Positions 28,360-43,300 of a DNA stretch of 64,000 nt are shown piece after piece. Every line of letters begins with the position of its first letter. Position 1 is the stretch's first letter. A program made the translations under genes and the position numbers. Where the stretch lies: NCBI GenBank assembly GCA_029212405.1, contig JARGNR010000019.1, positions 22,052 to 86,051 of the forward strand. Direction: 5' to 3'. The notes beneath the pieces are model-generated. The model made no database searches. It was not told the DNA's origin and saw only the letters and a program-made list of their open reading frames with translations. This stretch comes from Saprospiraceae bacterium (GTDB lineage Bacteria; Bacteroidota; Bacteroidia; Chitinophagales; Saprospiraceae).

Positions 28360-31300
28360 ATGAAAAATATTTCTAACTTTTCTCAATTCACCCTTTCTTT
28401 TTTTATAGCCCTTTCTCTACTTGCCTTTAGTATTCAAGGAGAGTGTCAAACAGTTGGTAAATCACTTCATTTCGATGGAGAAAATGATTTTGTGCAATTA
28501 TCAGGAACCAATGATTTTGGAGCAGCCAGCAATTTTCAAGGGGCATTTACCTTTGAAGCTTGGGTATTAAATGATGGAACCTCAAATTGGGGAAGAGTTT
28601 TTGATTTTGGAAACAATACCAATCAATATATCTTCTTTACGCCAAAATCATCCACAGGTAAACCAAGATTTGTACTCAAAATAGCTGGTCAAAATGAAAA
28701 CATTATCCAAGCTCCAAATTCTTTTCCCGAAGGTTGGACACATGTAGCATGTAGAATTGATGAAACAGGCAATGCTGCATTACTATTTGATGGCGTTGTT
28801 GTTGAAACGGCAACAGGGTGGCCTTTGATTTCTAATATGAATAGTGTTACTAATAGTTATCTGGGAAAATCTCAATTTTCAGCAGACCCATACTTTAAAG
28901 GAAATTTAAAAGAAGTCAGAATTTGGAAAGAAGCAAGAACAACGAGTCAAATTAATCAATGGATGAATTGTGAGGTCAGCGGACAAGAAAATAATCTTGT
29001 TGCATACATGAAAATGAAACAAGGTATTGTGGGTGCAAACAACAGTGCAACAGATGCCTATGTAAATAATTTTGGAGCTCTATCTGTATATGCATTCGCA
29101 ACATATAACTTCTCCATGTCAGGCTCTACATCCAACTGGGTGGCAGATCAACCCAATTCAATTGATGATGACCCCCTTCATCAAAACGTAATTGAATTCT
29201 ACGGAACTCCCGACTATATCGATTTGAATAATGAAGCTAATTTTGACTTTGATGAAGAATACACGATACAGTATTGGTTAAAAAACACCACTTCTTTAAA
29301 TCTTCTACAATTGGTCCTTACCAAAGGAGATATTAATGGTACTCTTTCTTTTTACTCTGATTTTAATAACAATACATTGTTCTTTGGTCAAAGATCCCCA
29401 GGGGAAGGTTCCTTTTATATCATAGCTAATGGTCTACCTACAGATCAATGGACACACATCACCTTAACGGCCAAAGAAGAATATGGAGGGATTACTTTTA
29501 AAACCTATTTCAATGGAGAGTTGAAAGCAAATGGGTTTAAACCCAACAGTCAAATTCCTCAAACCAATCAAAAAGTGCGATTAGGAGCAGGAGAGTTTTA
29601 TGGTACTCTTTCCAATGTAAAATTCTGGGACAGAGCCCTTAAAATTGATGAAATTCAGCAAAATATAAGCACCATTCACCCTGATGGTACACCTAATTTA
29701 ATTGCTCAATATACTCAATATGATAATAACATACTGACTGGTTTAATTGATAATATTGGTGACAATAATGGTATTCGTGCAGGTGTTCCCTCTTTTCAAG
29801 TAGATCCTTGTTTTGTGCAGTTTTCACAAGAACCACAAGATGTAACCTTGCCAAATTTAAGCACGCCTATTATATTAACTGCAGATATCGAAACTTGTGA
29901 TAATACATATCATTCATATCAGTGGCAATTTGATGGTGTAGATATTCCTGGAGAAACCTCATTAACCTACACCAACCCCTCTCCAACAAATAGTGATCTA
30001 GGTAAATATAGATGTGTAGTAACAGCTTGTGGTAAAGAATTCGCAACACGAAATGCCGCAATTACAATAAACAACCAAGGTAAAGTGCTACACTTTGATG
30101 GAGAAGACGACTATATATCATTTAATGACAATGTAGGGGAATCCTTCTATACGGCTGAAATGTGGTTACGTTTTGATGAACAACCCTACAATCAAAATAT
30201 TATTACCCGAACGAATGCTGATAAAAGCACGGTTTACTCCCACTTAGCAGTATCAGAGGATGGGTATTTCCAACACAACTCTTATGATAATTACTATCTC
30301 GAAACTCAAAGTATAAAACACCCTTTAAAGATAGTTCCTCACAAATGGTACCACGTAGCAATACGCCACTTTGGTGCAGGAGACGGTATAAATGGGAGCA
30401 TTACTATTGAAGTAGATGGAGTTGCCAGTCCACAAGAAAATGCAGGTACACTATCTGGAGCACCTATATGGAATGTTGGAGGAAGTTTTTATGAGTATAA
30501 TAATTTCAAAGGTGAAATGGAAGAGTTGAGAATTTGGAACTATCCAACAAACACCATGGGCCAGACTGAAATTACATCTGCAAGCAACGGTCTAAAACAC
30601 TATTACAAATTTAACGAAGGGATTGCAAATGCCGACAATACAAGTCCTGTACCTGTCAATACGATGACGGACCACTTTACAAACCAAGTTGCGACGTTAC
30701 ATAACTTTAATTTGACGTCTAATACGTCTAACTGGTTGGGTTGTGGACCTACAGAGATAGTTCCGACAATCAATGGTTTAGCTGATCAACTTATCTCAAT
30801 TGGAAACCCTTTTCAAATTAATCCCTCTATATCATCTTTAAATGGGGATGAAGTTTTTCAATGGTATAAAGACGGGGAACCTATTGTAGGAGCAAATGGA
30901 CTAACATTCGCGATAGAAAATAGTCAGATTGAAGATGAAGGTTCGTATCAATTGGAAGTACGCCCTCTCAATTCCTGTAATTATTTCAGCGATGAAGTAG
31001 ATATTTATATTCAGGGGACTGGCGAAGTACTCAATCTTTCAGGGGACAATGACTATATTCGAATACCTACAGAAACACCAACTGCTTACACAATCGAAGC
31101 ATGGGTAAAATTTGAAGAGTCCACAGCTCTACAAAGCATAATCGTTAGTACTACAAATCTAGGACCATTTCATTCGTATACCAATCAACTATTTACTGAT
31201 GAGTTTGGTTATGTGGTACATCGTGTTTATGATCCTATCAGTACCAACACTATTGTAAAAAAATCATTGCAACCATTAAACAGCAATGAATGGTATCACA

Positions 31301-34300
31301 TTGTTGGTCGAGCGAGTACTGGTAACGGTGTAGACTTACTAATTAATGGAATTTCTCAAGGCCCAGAAAGTAGTATTTCTGGTCTTGTCACCGAATCTAA
31401 TGTCTGGATCGTAGGAGGCAAATCTCTTGGTGGTACTTCTGGTGTACAACTTGCACTTAATGGATTTAAAGGAGAAATAGATGAATTAAGGATTTGGAAC
31501 TACTATGTTTCAACACCAAATATTCTATTGGAAAAAGATCACGAAATTGAGAATCTTGGTTTGCCTGGTTTGGTTCATTATTATAAATTTAACTCCGGAA
31601 GAGCTAACGAAAATAATAGTTTCTTAAATCGGGGTTACCTTAAGAATTATAAAAACTTATTGTCTACACCTATTAAATCCTATGTGGATTTTGTTAATTT
31701 TTCCTTCGAAGGAGATGAGTCCAATTTTTCCGATTGTAGTCCAATAACCGAATACGATTTATTTTATACTCTGGATGGTTTAACCCCTACAATTGGACAG
31801 CCACTCAATTTCAATTTGAATGTCTATACAGGAGATACTTCTGCATTGAACTTTGTCTGGAGGTTGGATAGTGTTGCTATCCCTGGTGCCACAAATGCCC
31901 TGTATGGGCTAGACAATATGACAGCATCTGACTTTGGTCAATACGATGTAGTTATTTCAGATGCTTGTTCCCCTCAATTTGTAGATACCGTTCAAGTATT
32001 CAGTAGTCCAACAACTATTAATTGTTATACTCAAAACTTCAATAGTACCAACTATCCTGATTCTACAACCTATGTATTCTGCAATAATTCAGAAATAGGT
32101 AGTGAGATCTGCAATGAAACGAATGTTGAATACAATCTAACAGGTGGATACTGTGGTGGACCAAGTTTACATAACGGAACTGCAGTAGTTTTTCATCTTC
32201 CTCTTTCAGAACCTCAAGTGGTGGACTTTACCTTAACTGGTATTGAAACTACGGTTGATTTATTTATCATGTCTAGTGATTGTGATATTGATAATTGTAT
32301 CGCTTCAAGTACAAACGACTTCACACAAGATGAGTTTATTCGAGTAGCACTTGATACTGGAGATTACTATATTATTGCTCATGAAAGAGAATTTTTCGAC
32401 TTTGAAGGTTCGGATAGTTTGGTCTTGGAAATTCAAATGTACGACAACAAATGTAGTTTTTCCGAACCAATAACCTGTGGAGATAGTGTACAAAGCAATA
32501 CATCAACAGGATCAAATTTCATCAATGAATATTGTAATAATACCACATACACATCAAGCGAAAAGATCTATGAAGTAATCGTTACAGAACCGACAACGTT
32601 TACTGCTCTCTTATCCAACATGACTGCAGATCTTGATTTATTCCTATTAGACAGTTTATGCAATGATGTCGTTTGTTTAGCCTCTTCTACACAACAAGAT
32701 GGGATTAATGAAACCATTATTTATGGGGTGCCTCCTGGAACCTATTATTTCTCTATTGATGGTAAAAATGGTGTTACGGGAGATTTTGACTTTTCGCTTA
32801 ACTGCGCACCCTATTTTACAGCCAGTGTAGATGAAACAGATGCTTGGATTGACCTAAGCTGGTCTATAGATAAAAAGGCATGTGTTCCTCAGGATACGGG
32901 TATCATCGTACGTCTGATCACAACCCCAAATACAATTTTATACGAAGAAGAATATCCAACAGCAGCTTTGACCCCAGATGTTATTACAGGTACATTTAGA
33001 CATTTGGTTGGAGATAATCACAACAGAAATTACGTGCTTAGAGTATCCAATAGATTAAGCAGTAAAACGATATGTAATGAGGTCAAAGCTGGTTCAACCC
33101 TACCATTTCAATCTCCTGAAATATTATCCGTTTCACAAAGTGTTTCTCCAGATAGTATTGAAATAATTTGGAGAAATCATTCACAATTATCCGACGAATT
33201 CCGAATTTATAGAGATGGGGCCCAAATCACCAGTTTATCAGAAGGATACATAGAAGACAGTCTGATCATTTCTTATGTTGACAAACACAACATGAACGAT
33301 AATTCTTCTATTTATCAAAATGAATTGCATTCATATTGCATAGAAACATACAACGCGACTTTAGGTTTGTCTTATCCTCAAGTATGTGCAGATGGTTCTA
33401 CTTACGATGTTGATTTTACTGCCTCAGACGGAACTCCCTCAGATATGGTTTCATTGACATGGAATGATGTTTCCTCCTTTTGTGATGGAATACTAATCCG
33501 TAGAAATGGTATACAATTAGAATTAATTAGTCCGTTAGAAACATTTTATAATGATTTGGACCCAATTCGAGGAGTTATTTCTGAATACGAATTGGCCCTA
33601 TTAAAAAACGGAGAAGAATTCATTAGGATTTCTGATAATGGATATAGTCTTCCAGATGGAGCAGTTTCTGGAAGAGTGGTGACCAACGAAGGCGGATATC
33701 CAGTTCAAAACGCGCTCATTACATTAACAAAAGATACGTTAATCCAAGGAGTTGTAGAACAAGTAAATGTTGCAACTACGAATACAGATTTTGCAGGAAC
33801 ATTCAATTTTCAAGACATAATATATGAGTTATCATCTGACTTTACAATCTCTGCATCCAAACCTGGCAGTACCTTCTCTCCCGGATCCATTGGTTTTGAG
33901 TTAAATGCTGCACTACCAACGCAATCCAATTTATTGTTTACAGACAATTCTGATGTCATTGTCAATCTCGACACAACCATTTTGAATTCACTAACAATAC
34001 AAACCAAAACCAATGAAGATTTGGTGGTTTTAAATTGGCAATATGTCCCATCAGGAAGTATGACTACCTATTTTACTATTCAAAGAAATGGAGAATTAAT
34101 ATTTGAAGGAAATGATGCTTTAAATGTTATAGATAGTTTTGTCGATTATTCTGGTGTTCCTGGTTTTAATTACAATTATACACTCGAACTATTTCGCTTT
34201 GAAGGAAATGAGATAAAAAGTGATGTGCATTCTAAATCGGCGACTTATCCGCAATTGACTCCATTATCTGGTTGGGATTATAATCTAGAGGGTCAATATC

Positions 34301-37300
34301 AATTTTCTACCAATCAAAATGTAGATCCAAGTATTTTGTTTGATTGGTCAAATTACAATCATCCTTCAGAGAACTTTGACGGTTTCCGAATTTTTAGAAA
34401 TAACATTCTGATCGGTGAGGTAGCCAAGGACTCTAGTCAATCCTATTTTTACATAGGAATACCCAACATGGAAGCAGGGTACAAGATACGTACATTTAAA
34501 AAAATTAACGGCGCCACTTATGAATCCACACCTTATCCTTCTACGGATAGTTTGATTACAACGTATCCAATTTGGAAGCCTGCTATTGTTTCAGAAGCTT
34601 TTAATTCTGATAGAGCTATCATTTTAGACCTTGATTTACTCATGACACCATACGAGTTCTATAAAGATGCTGTTTTTACTGGCGTATCCGTAGAGCGAAA
34701 ACCTCAAAATGCAAGTGATTCATTGTATGAAGAAATAGGTGTTCTCACTAAGGACTTTATTGCTGCACAAGCTGAAATGGATGCCCAACCACTGGTTTGG
34801 GATGCCTTTGGAATCCCCAATGAAGCATATACATACCGTGTCAGTACATATCTAGTTTTGGCCGGTCAAAAATATACAAGAGATACTATTTTTGATCGTA
34901 CCTGCCCTGAAATAGAAGGTCCAACCAACTTGGCAAAAACCGAAGCAGTCGGACAAGTTACATTAAGTTGGACCGATAATGGGATAGAAACCGGGGGTTC
35001 TAGTGAATTATATATCAACTATCAAGGCTATGAATTGACTCGAAGAGACATTACTAACGGAGGAACGACAGACATAATCGCTGAATTAGCTGCAGGTGTG
35101 AATACATATGATGATTTTCTATCCAATCCTGTTTTCAATTTATTCTTTGATGAGTACATTTCTACAAATTATGAATACACACTAAGGGCATACTTTGACA
35201 TTGATACCACAAGGTATTATTCACAACCTTTATCTATTAATGCCAAACCATTGGATGGTGCTGTTGAAGAACCCATTCCAACAAACTTTATGGCAAGTAA
35301 AGATATACCTGGACATATAAAACTATGTTGGGATTGGACACCAACAAAACCTTCTGAGTTTATTGTCTATAGAGATACCCTTCCTTTAGATACAGTTCCA
35401 TCTGATGGTCGTGCGTATTATGATTATGATGTTCCAGAAGACCCTACCGTACTCTATAAATTGACTTCCCTTTTCAACGGAGTTGAATCTCAACCCGCAT
35501 TAGCTATTGGTAGAATGCCACTAAATACCCAAATTCATGGCCGTATAGCTAATATTAATTCTGGTGCAGGAATAGAAGGGTGTACGGTGTATTATCGAAA
35601 TCAATCCAATGCTAGTCTGGGTTTAAGTTTTAGTCAATACGAAGGAACAACCACTACCGATGGGACAGGATATTATAGTTTTGACGATATTCCCAAAATT
35701 CCAGGTGTAGTGTATCAAATTAACGTTTTTAGAAATAATGCAGATTTTAATGCCTCCGAAAATCAATATCAATCCGCAACGCAAAAATTTGTGGCTACGG
35801 GTACTGAAAACTCATATAGAGTTGATTTTACAGAATACTCGGATGTAAACGCTGAAGAAGAGGTTTCTCCTATCTATTTTGTCACGGCTACACCAGATAC
35901 GGATAGCATGTTTGTCAAATTGAGGTGGTCACCAATACATGGAAACTACGATGGTTTTCAGGTATACAGAGCCAACCAATTATTGGGAGAATTAAGAAAT
36001 GGTGAAGGGTTTGAGTTTAATGATATCAATGGGTTTCCTGGGATTCTCTATACCTATTCTGTAAGAGCATACAAAAACGAAATTGATGGGAGAAAGTTTT
36101 CCAAAAAAGTTGCTGCACAAGCTGAATATCCCAGAATTTTGCCTGTAGAAAACCTAACTGTTACAGCATTTAGTGAGCAAAATAAAATGTTGGTTTCATG
36201 GTCCCATCCGCTTGATAATCATGATTTCTATAGAATTCGGAGAAATGGAGCGTTTATGGCGAATGTCTCAACTGGAGAATCTTTGATGTGGTATGATAGT
36301 ACAGGAATACCTGGACTGGAGTATCAATATGAAGTAGCTGCGGTTAAAGGAGCAAATATCTCCGCTCTTGTCACAGTAAATAAGGCATTTAAAGGAGTAG
36401 GAGAGGTACAAGACTTATCCGCTGAAATCGATGGATTTGTCCAAGCATGTTCATATGCCTTGACCAATGACAATCACGTAACAATCCTATGGCAATATGA
36501 CCCTTTAGCCGCCAACGGTTTTGAAATTTATAGAGATGGAGATCTAATTGCAGAAATACAAGGTTTGACTCTAGCATATGGTAATGGTCCACTTACAACA
36601 GGAGATACATTAGTAAATGGAAATATGATATCTTATGATGATTTTGAGGGAATTCCAGGGATTCAACATACCTATCACATTTTGCCTTACGTTATTCGGG
36701 AAGGAGATAGATATACGTCTGGTATTGAAGAATTGTTTCCTACAGTTGCTACAGTTTTTCCAGATATAGCTGAAGTTTTACGTCTAGATGTAGCCCAAAA
36801 CAATGAATTAGGGTCCGTACAAATTGATTTTGATTATGCCCCTTCAATAGTTGATGGATTTGAAATTATTAGAGATGGAATTGTGATAGATACACTTCTT
36901 GAGTCGGATGGACTCCTTATTGACACCTTATCTGGGGGTAATGAAATACATTACACATATCAAGACTTTGACGGTATTCCTGGCGATCTTCTTACCTATT
37001 CTGTCCGAGCTTTTGACCGAAGATCAACAACCATTTACTATGGGGAAAATACGTGTGAAGAAGAAGTTGAATTTCCAGTAGTCCCAATTCCTCAAAATCT
37101 TGTAGTTAGTCAAGGAGTGTATGAAAATCACATAGAACTCAATTGGAATTTTCCGTTTCAGGGCTTGGTAGACTCATTTTATCTTGAAAACATAACCCTT
37201 GAGGTGACTCATGTGATTGCTCCAGGAAAGAGAACATTCTTTGATATCGTAAATTCCTTTGAAGAAGCGTCTTATGAATATAGAATTAGAGCATCTAGAA

Positions 37301-40300
37301 TAACCAATGGCCAAGAACTGTTTTCTGATTGGTCAACAATTGAATCTGGCTGGTGCACACGACAAATTAATGGGGAAGAAATTGTTCAAATGGATGGTTC
37401 ACTACAATCCACATTTAACGGTTGGTCATTAGATATTGATAATGATTGGGCAGTTAGTGGCGCTCCAGATGGGCATGAACAAATAAATATTTACAAAAGA
37501 ATAAACGGAGGGTGGAATTTGTTCCAAACCATTTTAAGTCCATTCCCGTCTTCAGATATAGATTTTGGACATGCTGTAGCAATTTCTGGAGACTATATAA
37601 TCGTAGGTGCTCCAGAATATGGAAATGGAATTGTAGTACTCTATGAATTTGATGGAAGCCAGTGGGGAAATCCAAAATATCTTTACTCCCCAGGACCTGG
37701 AAATTATGGATGGTCTGTAGATATTGATGGAGACGATGTCATTGTAGGAAACCCTTATTGGGATAATGGAGCAGGTGTACCTTATGGTGCCATTTACTGG
37801 TATAAAAGAAATGCAGATGGGCTTTGGGTAAACAAAGGGTCTCAAACAGGAAATGGCCAATTAAATTATACTGATGTTAGACGATTTGGATATGGAGTCG
37901 CTATTAAAAACAACTATTCTGTCGCGACATGGAATAGACCTTCTGCTAATTATTCTGAAGGGGTTACTTATGTTTTGAATTCAAACGAAGATTGGGTATT
38001 CAATCAATATCTTTCTACTGGGATTTACACATACAATCAATACCTGACTTATGATAATGTTGACGTTGATGATAATGTTGTAGTACTTGGAGATAGAGTT
38101 TATAATAACAACTCTGGACGAGTAATCGTGGTCAATTTGCAAAACAACCTTTATACTAATGTGACTCAAATATATGGGAATAATGGCAACACTTCATTTT
38201 TTGGAGAATCTGTTGCTGTTTCTAAAATCCCTTCACCAATCAATGACCATACGTATATAGCCATTGGTTCAAGTATTGCCAATACCAATGGTCTACCATC
38301 TACTGGAAGAGCACATTTGTATTCCAATATAAGTGGTTCATTTGTCGAAATTGATCAAATTGTGAACGATACTCCTGCGGCTTATGATCACAATGGTCAA
38401 AGTGTAGCTATTTCAAAAGATTGTTGGGCTTCAGGAATTCCAAGAGATGGGATTATAAATACAGGTAAAGTCATTATTGAAAATTTGCTCATAGCTCCTT
38501 TATCTGTAGATGCTACAGATGGGATTTCATCTAGCTTTGATCCTACAAAAACAACAATTTCTTGGCAATTTAGCGGTAATACTGATCTATTAGCTGGGTT
38601 TAATATCTATAGAAATGATGAATTCTTAACCTACAGAGATAAGTCCACTGCCATTCAAATATCTCCAGAAATTATTGCTGATAGTTGGGATGATAATAGC
38701 GGAACTCCAGGACAATCCTTTGTATATACCGTAAAGTCCGTAAATAACCTAATTCCATATGAAAGTTATGGTACTTCTGACGAAGGGTTTAGAAGTGCGG
38801 ATGGCATCATTAGAGGTGCCGTAAAGACTCAATTAGGCTTGGTTCCTATTCCAGGTGTAACCATCACAGCAGAAGGGATAGTAGACGGAGAAATATATAC
38901 GTATACAACGACAACGTTATCAAACGGTCAGTATACTTTTAATGACATTTATTATAGTTCAAATCCATTAGATGTTACTGAATATACCATTTCAGCAGAA
39001 TATCTCGATCATGTGATTATTCCTCAAACCACAAACATAGCTGTTATGAATCCCCTCAATGAACCTACACAGGATGTCATTGATTTCTTCGACATAACTG
39101 CCTACGTGATCAAAGGAATTGTCACTCAACCCGATGTCAATTGTCCAATAGAAGGAATTAAAATCACTGCTATTCAAAATGACATTCCACTTATAGGTCA
39201 AGAAGCATACACGGATGAAAATGGAAATTACTCTCTCGTCATCAACCCGAATGAAGAAAACTTACAAGAAATAAGAATTCGTATAGAACAATCATTGGAA
39301 GAAGAACAAGTAGTAACAACATACAATTTTGTACCTATGGGAGATACTGTATTTACAGACTTTGTAAATTTCCCAATCGAAACAGAATTGAACTTTGAAG
39401 ATCATTTGACGTATGATGTTAATCTTCAAGTAAAAAATACATGTGTAGAACCTATTTCTACTTCAAAATGGAATGTTAGAATACGAACATTAGATGGGTG
39501 CTTTGATGAAGTGTATCAGACTAATGTCAATGGAGATCTTACCGTTCCGCTTATTCCGTTAAATTATAAAATGAGTGTCGTTGGTGTTGATAACCCGTCC
39601 GCTATAAATCAACAAGCTCTCGATTATTTTGCCAATTTTCCGGTGACACTTAATTTATTGGATACTCATAGAGATTCTATTGAGACTTTATCAAAATTAG
39701 AAATTGAAGAGTTATCCGAACGTTCGTTTATATTCCATAAAGCTCCATCAATTGATGTAGATGGTTTGGATGATATAATCTGTAATACACAAACTGCCAT
39801 TTTAGAGCAAGGTGCTACATATGGTTTAACTATCAATATTACAGAAACACATAATGGAAATGAATGTCCTGTCCAAGAAGGATTATTGCGTATTTCAAAT
39901 CCAGCATCGTCAGACGATGGGCCTATAATTATAGCCTATGATGAGTTTACACAATCTTTTCCAACCTATACGTTTACAGCAGGTGGACCCAATGCAATTT
40001 TCCCTCATGCTTATGCCATCACTTTTGATTATCTATCTGATGATGGAATTTTCCTTGGAAGGGCAACCAAAGCAGCATTTGTAGAGGGATCTATAGCAAT
40101 TCCTGGAACTGATATCATTGTAGATCCTGCGTCAGGAAATGATGCTATTCCCTATCCATTGATGGTATTAAGGGATCCTCCAGGAGACCAAAGTTCATCG
40201 TATATTGCTGCTGAGCAAACGATTTCATTTACTACAGAAATGGCTGTTTCCAATGAATTTGATGGCTCAGTATATTCTGAATTAAGTACTGAAATATTCA

Positions 40301-43300
40301 GTATTGGAATAGATGTGAACTCAAGTATTAACGGTGGTTACAATAACGAACAAGGAATTACATTAGAAAATACTGTGACGACAACTACTCAAATTTCAAC
40401 AAGTGATGATGAAGACAATATTGGTAGAGACGCAGACATTATCGTTGGTACAGGTATTGTAATGCAATATGGATTAATCAAAGAGTTTAAGGTGGGAGAG
40501 TGTGATGAAATTGTGATTATCAAAAAATATGGAATATCTCCTAATGCTGCAACTACAACATGGTCGTATCAAATTTCTCAAGTTGAAGAAATCATTCAAG
40601 GATATGTCAATGACAGTATCAGAATGGAAGAAGGTACATTAGTAATTGAACGCAATGGTGAACCGTTATCTACAACAGAAGCCAGAACTTTTTTATCGAC
40701 CAACATAGACAATTGGAAACAGGTGATTGATTACCACGATGTAAAAACTGTTCCGTATTACGTGCTTTGTACATTAAATCCAGCGAACATTCCATTTTCT
40801 GATTCACACAAGCAACAAATTGGATACTGGCAAGCCCAATTGAGGCCATTTTTTGGAAGTTTTATTAATGGCGAATTTGTACTGAATGATGAAATTATAT
40901 GGGACCAGCAATTGATAAATGCTTATAATGCTGGCTCTTCTGCTATTCGAAATTTGTTGCAAGGTGGAGACTTGAGTATTTGGTCGTTCCCATATGTTGG
41001 CGGAGATAATACAATAGATTTGAATGTCCCTCTCTTGGACTTTGATCTCGTTGATTTGGCTTCTATACTCAATACGCCTTCTTTAACTGATTATACAGAC
41101 AATTTTGGTGATCAAGTCAAAAATATAACTACGGGAGGAAACATTCTCATAGAAGAATCAATCAATAATGCCCAAGCCAGTGAAACCTCAATAACCAATA
41201 GCGTTTATATGGGTACAGAACTGGATGTTGCCGGGTCTGTTGGTGGAGATGTAACATTACAAACAGGTGGATTTGCAGGGTTAGGTGCCGGAGTAATTTT
41301 TGGTAAAGTAACTCAAGTTACCTCTTCAGAATTTACACTTGGAGCAAAATTTGAAACTACCTTTACTCGATCAAATTCCTATGCTAGCACTATTGAAGAA
41401 TCTGTAGAAGTTGGTTATTCGATTTTTGATGATGACAATGCAGACGCATTTAGTTTTGCTATCATCCAAGGAGTAGCTCCAAATATGACTCCTTATTTTG
41501 ATTATTTTGGTGGACATAGTTCTTGTCCTCCTGAAGATGGTTCTATTTTCGTGGATGCTCCTAAAATTGCAATATTAGATTTGGAGTCTGGAGGGACAAG
41601 TCAAACAAAAGAATACTTTAACGTACCTCCTGAAGAGGCAGCAACATTTTATGTGATTGTAGAAAATCAATCTCCAATCGCATCAGAGCCTAGTCGAGAA
41701 CTAGAGGTTTATTTAGAGTCAGGATCTAATGATAATGGGGCCATTATTACCATTAATGGAGTAAGTCTAAATAATTCCACATACATCGATTCATTTGATG
41801 TGGGAGCTCCAGATACACTTATTCTTACGATAGAAAGAGGACCAACTTTTTACGACTACCCTGATATTCAGATTGGATTCGAGCCTACTTGTGGAGAAGG
41901 ACCAAGAGAATATATTTACGCATCCGCTTATTTCAGCAACCCATGTAGTCCAGTAACCCTAGTTGCACCAAATGAAAACTGGGTAATCAATGATGATACT
42001 ACGAAGTTGGTAGTGGCAATGCAAGATTATGATCCTGAAAACCCATTCTTGGTAGATGCTACCTTACAATATAGAAGGCTTGGCACTGGACAAGATTGGA
42101 CAGATGTAAATGGATTACAGTTGGAAAAAGGAAATTATATTCCCGCTGATAGCTTAGCAGCTAATGATGCAGAATATGCAGAAGGACAAATTCCTAAATA
42201 CTTTTTCATTTGGTCTATTCCCACCACAGAGGGACTGTTTCCGGACGGAGACTATGAAGTAAGAGTATCTATGGTTTGTGATAACTTTTCATCAACCATA
42301 TCCAATGTAATTTCAGGTAAAATTGCTAGAAACGGATTGAATTTGTTTGGCACCCCACAGCCTGCAGATCAGATTTGGACCAGTGGTGATGAAATCTCTT
42401 TCAGCTTTAATAAAGACCTTGATTGTGCATTGATAACAGAGTCATTTGTTAATAACAATATTTCGGTTTTTAACGAGACAACTGCAACGGAAGAACCATT
42501 TGCGTTGAGTTGTTATGGCAATAAATTGATTTTTATAATGGACAACCCTATGTCTGATTATGATGGTCAATTCTTAACCCTACATGTAGATAACATTCCT
42601 TCTTTAGAAGGAAATATATCTCTTCCACATGCTTGGACATTTAGAGTCATTACACAAAAAATCTATTGGGCAGATGCCGATACGGTTAAATTGAGAATGT
42701 ATCAAGACCAAGTAGAAACATTAAATCTGCAACTGGAAAACAGTACCCTGAATGAATCTATTTCTGGTTTAACATTTGTGGCAGATGATGGTGGATTTGA
42801 TGATTGGATCGTAATTACCGATCCAGCAACTCAACCTTTCGCTGTGAATCCTTCTGGCAGAACTATCACTTTTGAAATTGATGCTGCTCAACCAGTAGGT
42901 ATTTATAACGAAACCATAAACGTAATGGGAGTCGAAGCCTTTGGTAATACTCCAAAAGTTCATATTCAATTGGAAGTTTTGGTCAAACCACCTAATTGGG
43001 TTGTCAATTCTAGTGATTTTGCAACGAGTATGAATATGATTGCCAATTGGAAATACACAACGGATGAAGCTGGTACTATTTCAACAGATGAAGCAGATTT
43101 AATCTCTGTTTGGGTAGGAAACGAAATAAGAGGTGTAGCTCCTATCACAGAGACAGGTGAATTTCATGCTTCTTATTTAACGATTTATGGACAACTAGAA
43201 GATGGGGATAGTACCGCATTAGAATTTAGAATATGGGATGCAGACCTAGGATTAGAATTTGACGGCCAACCTGCAGAAACTATTTTTTATATCTCCAATA

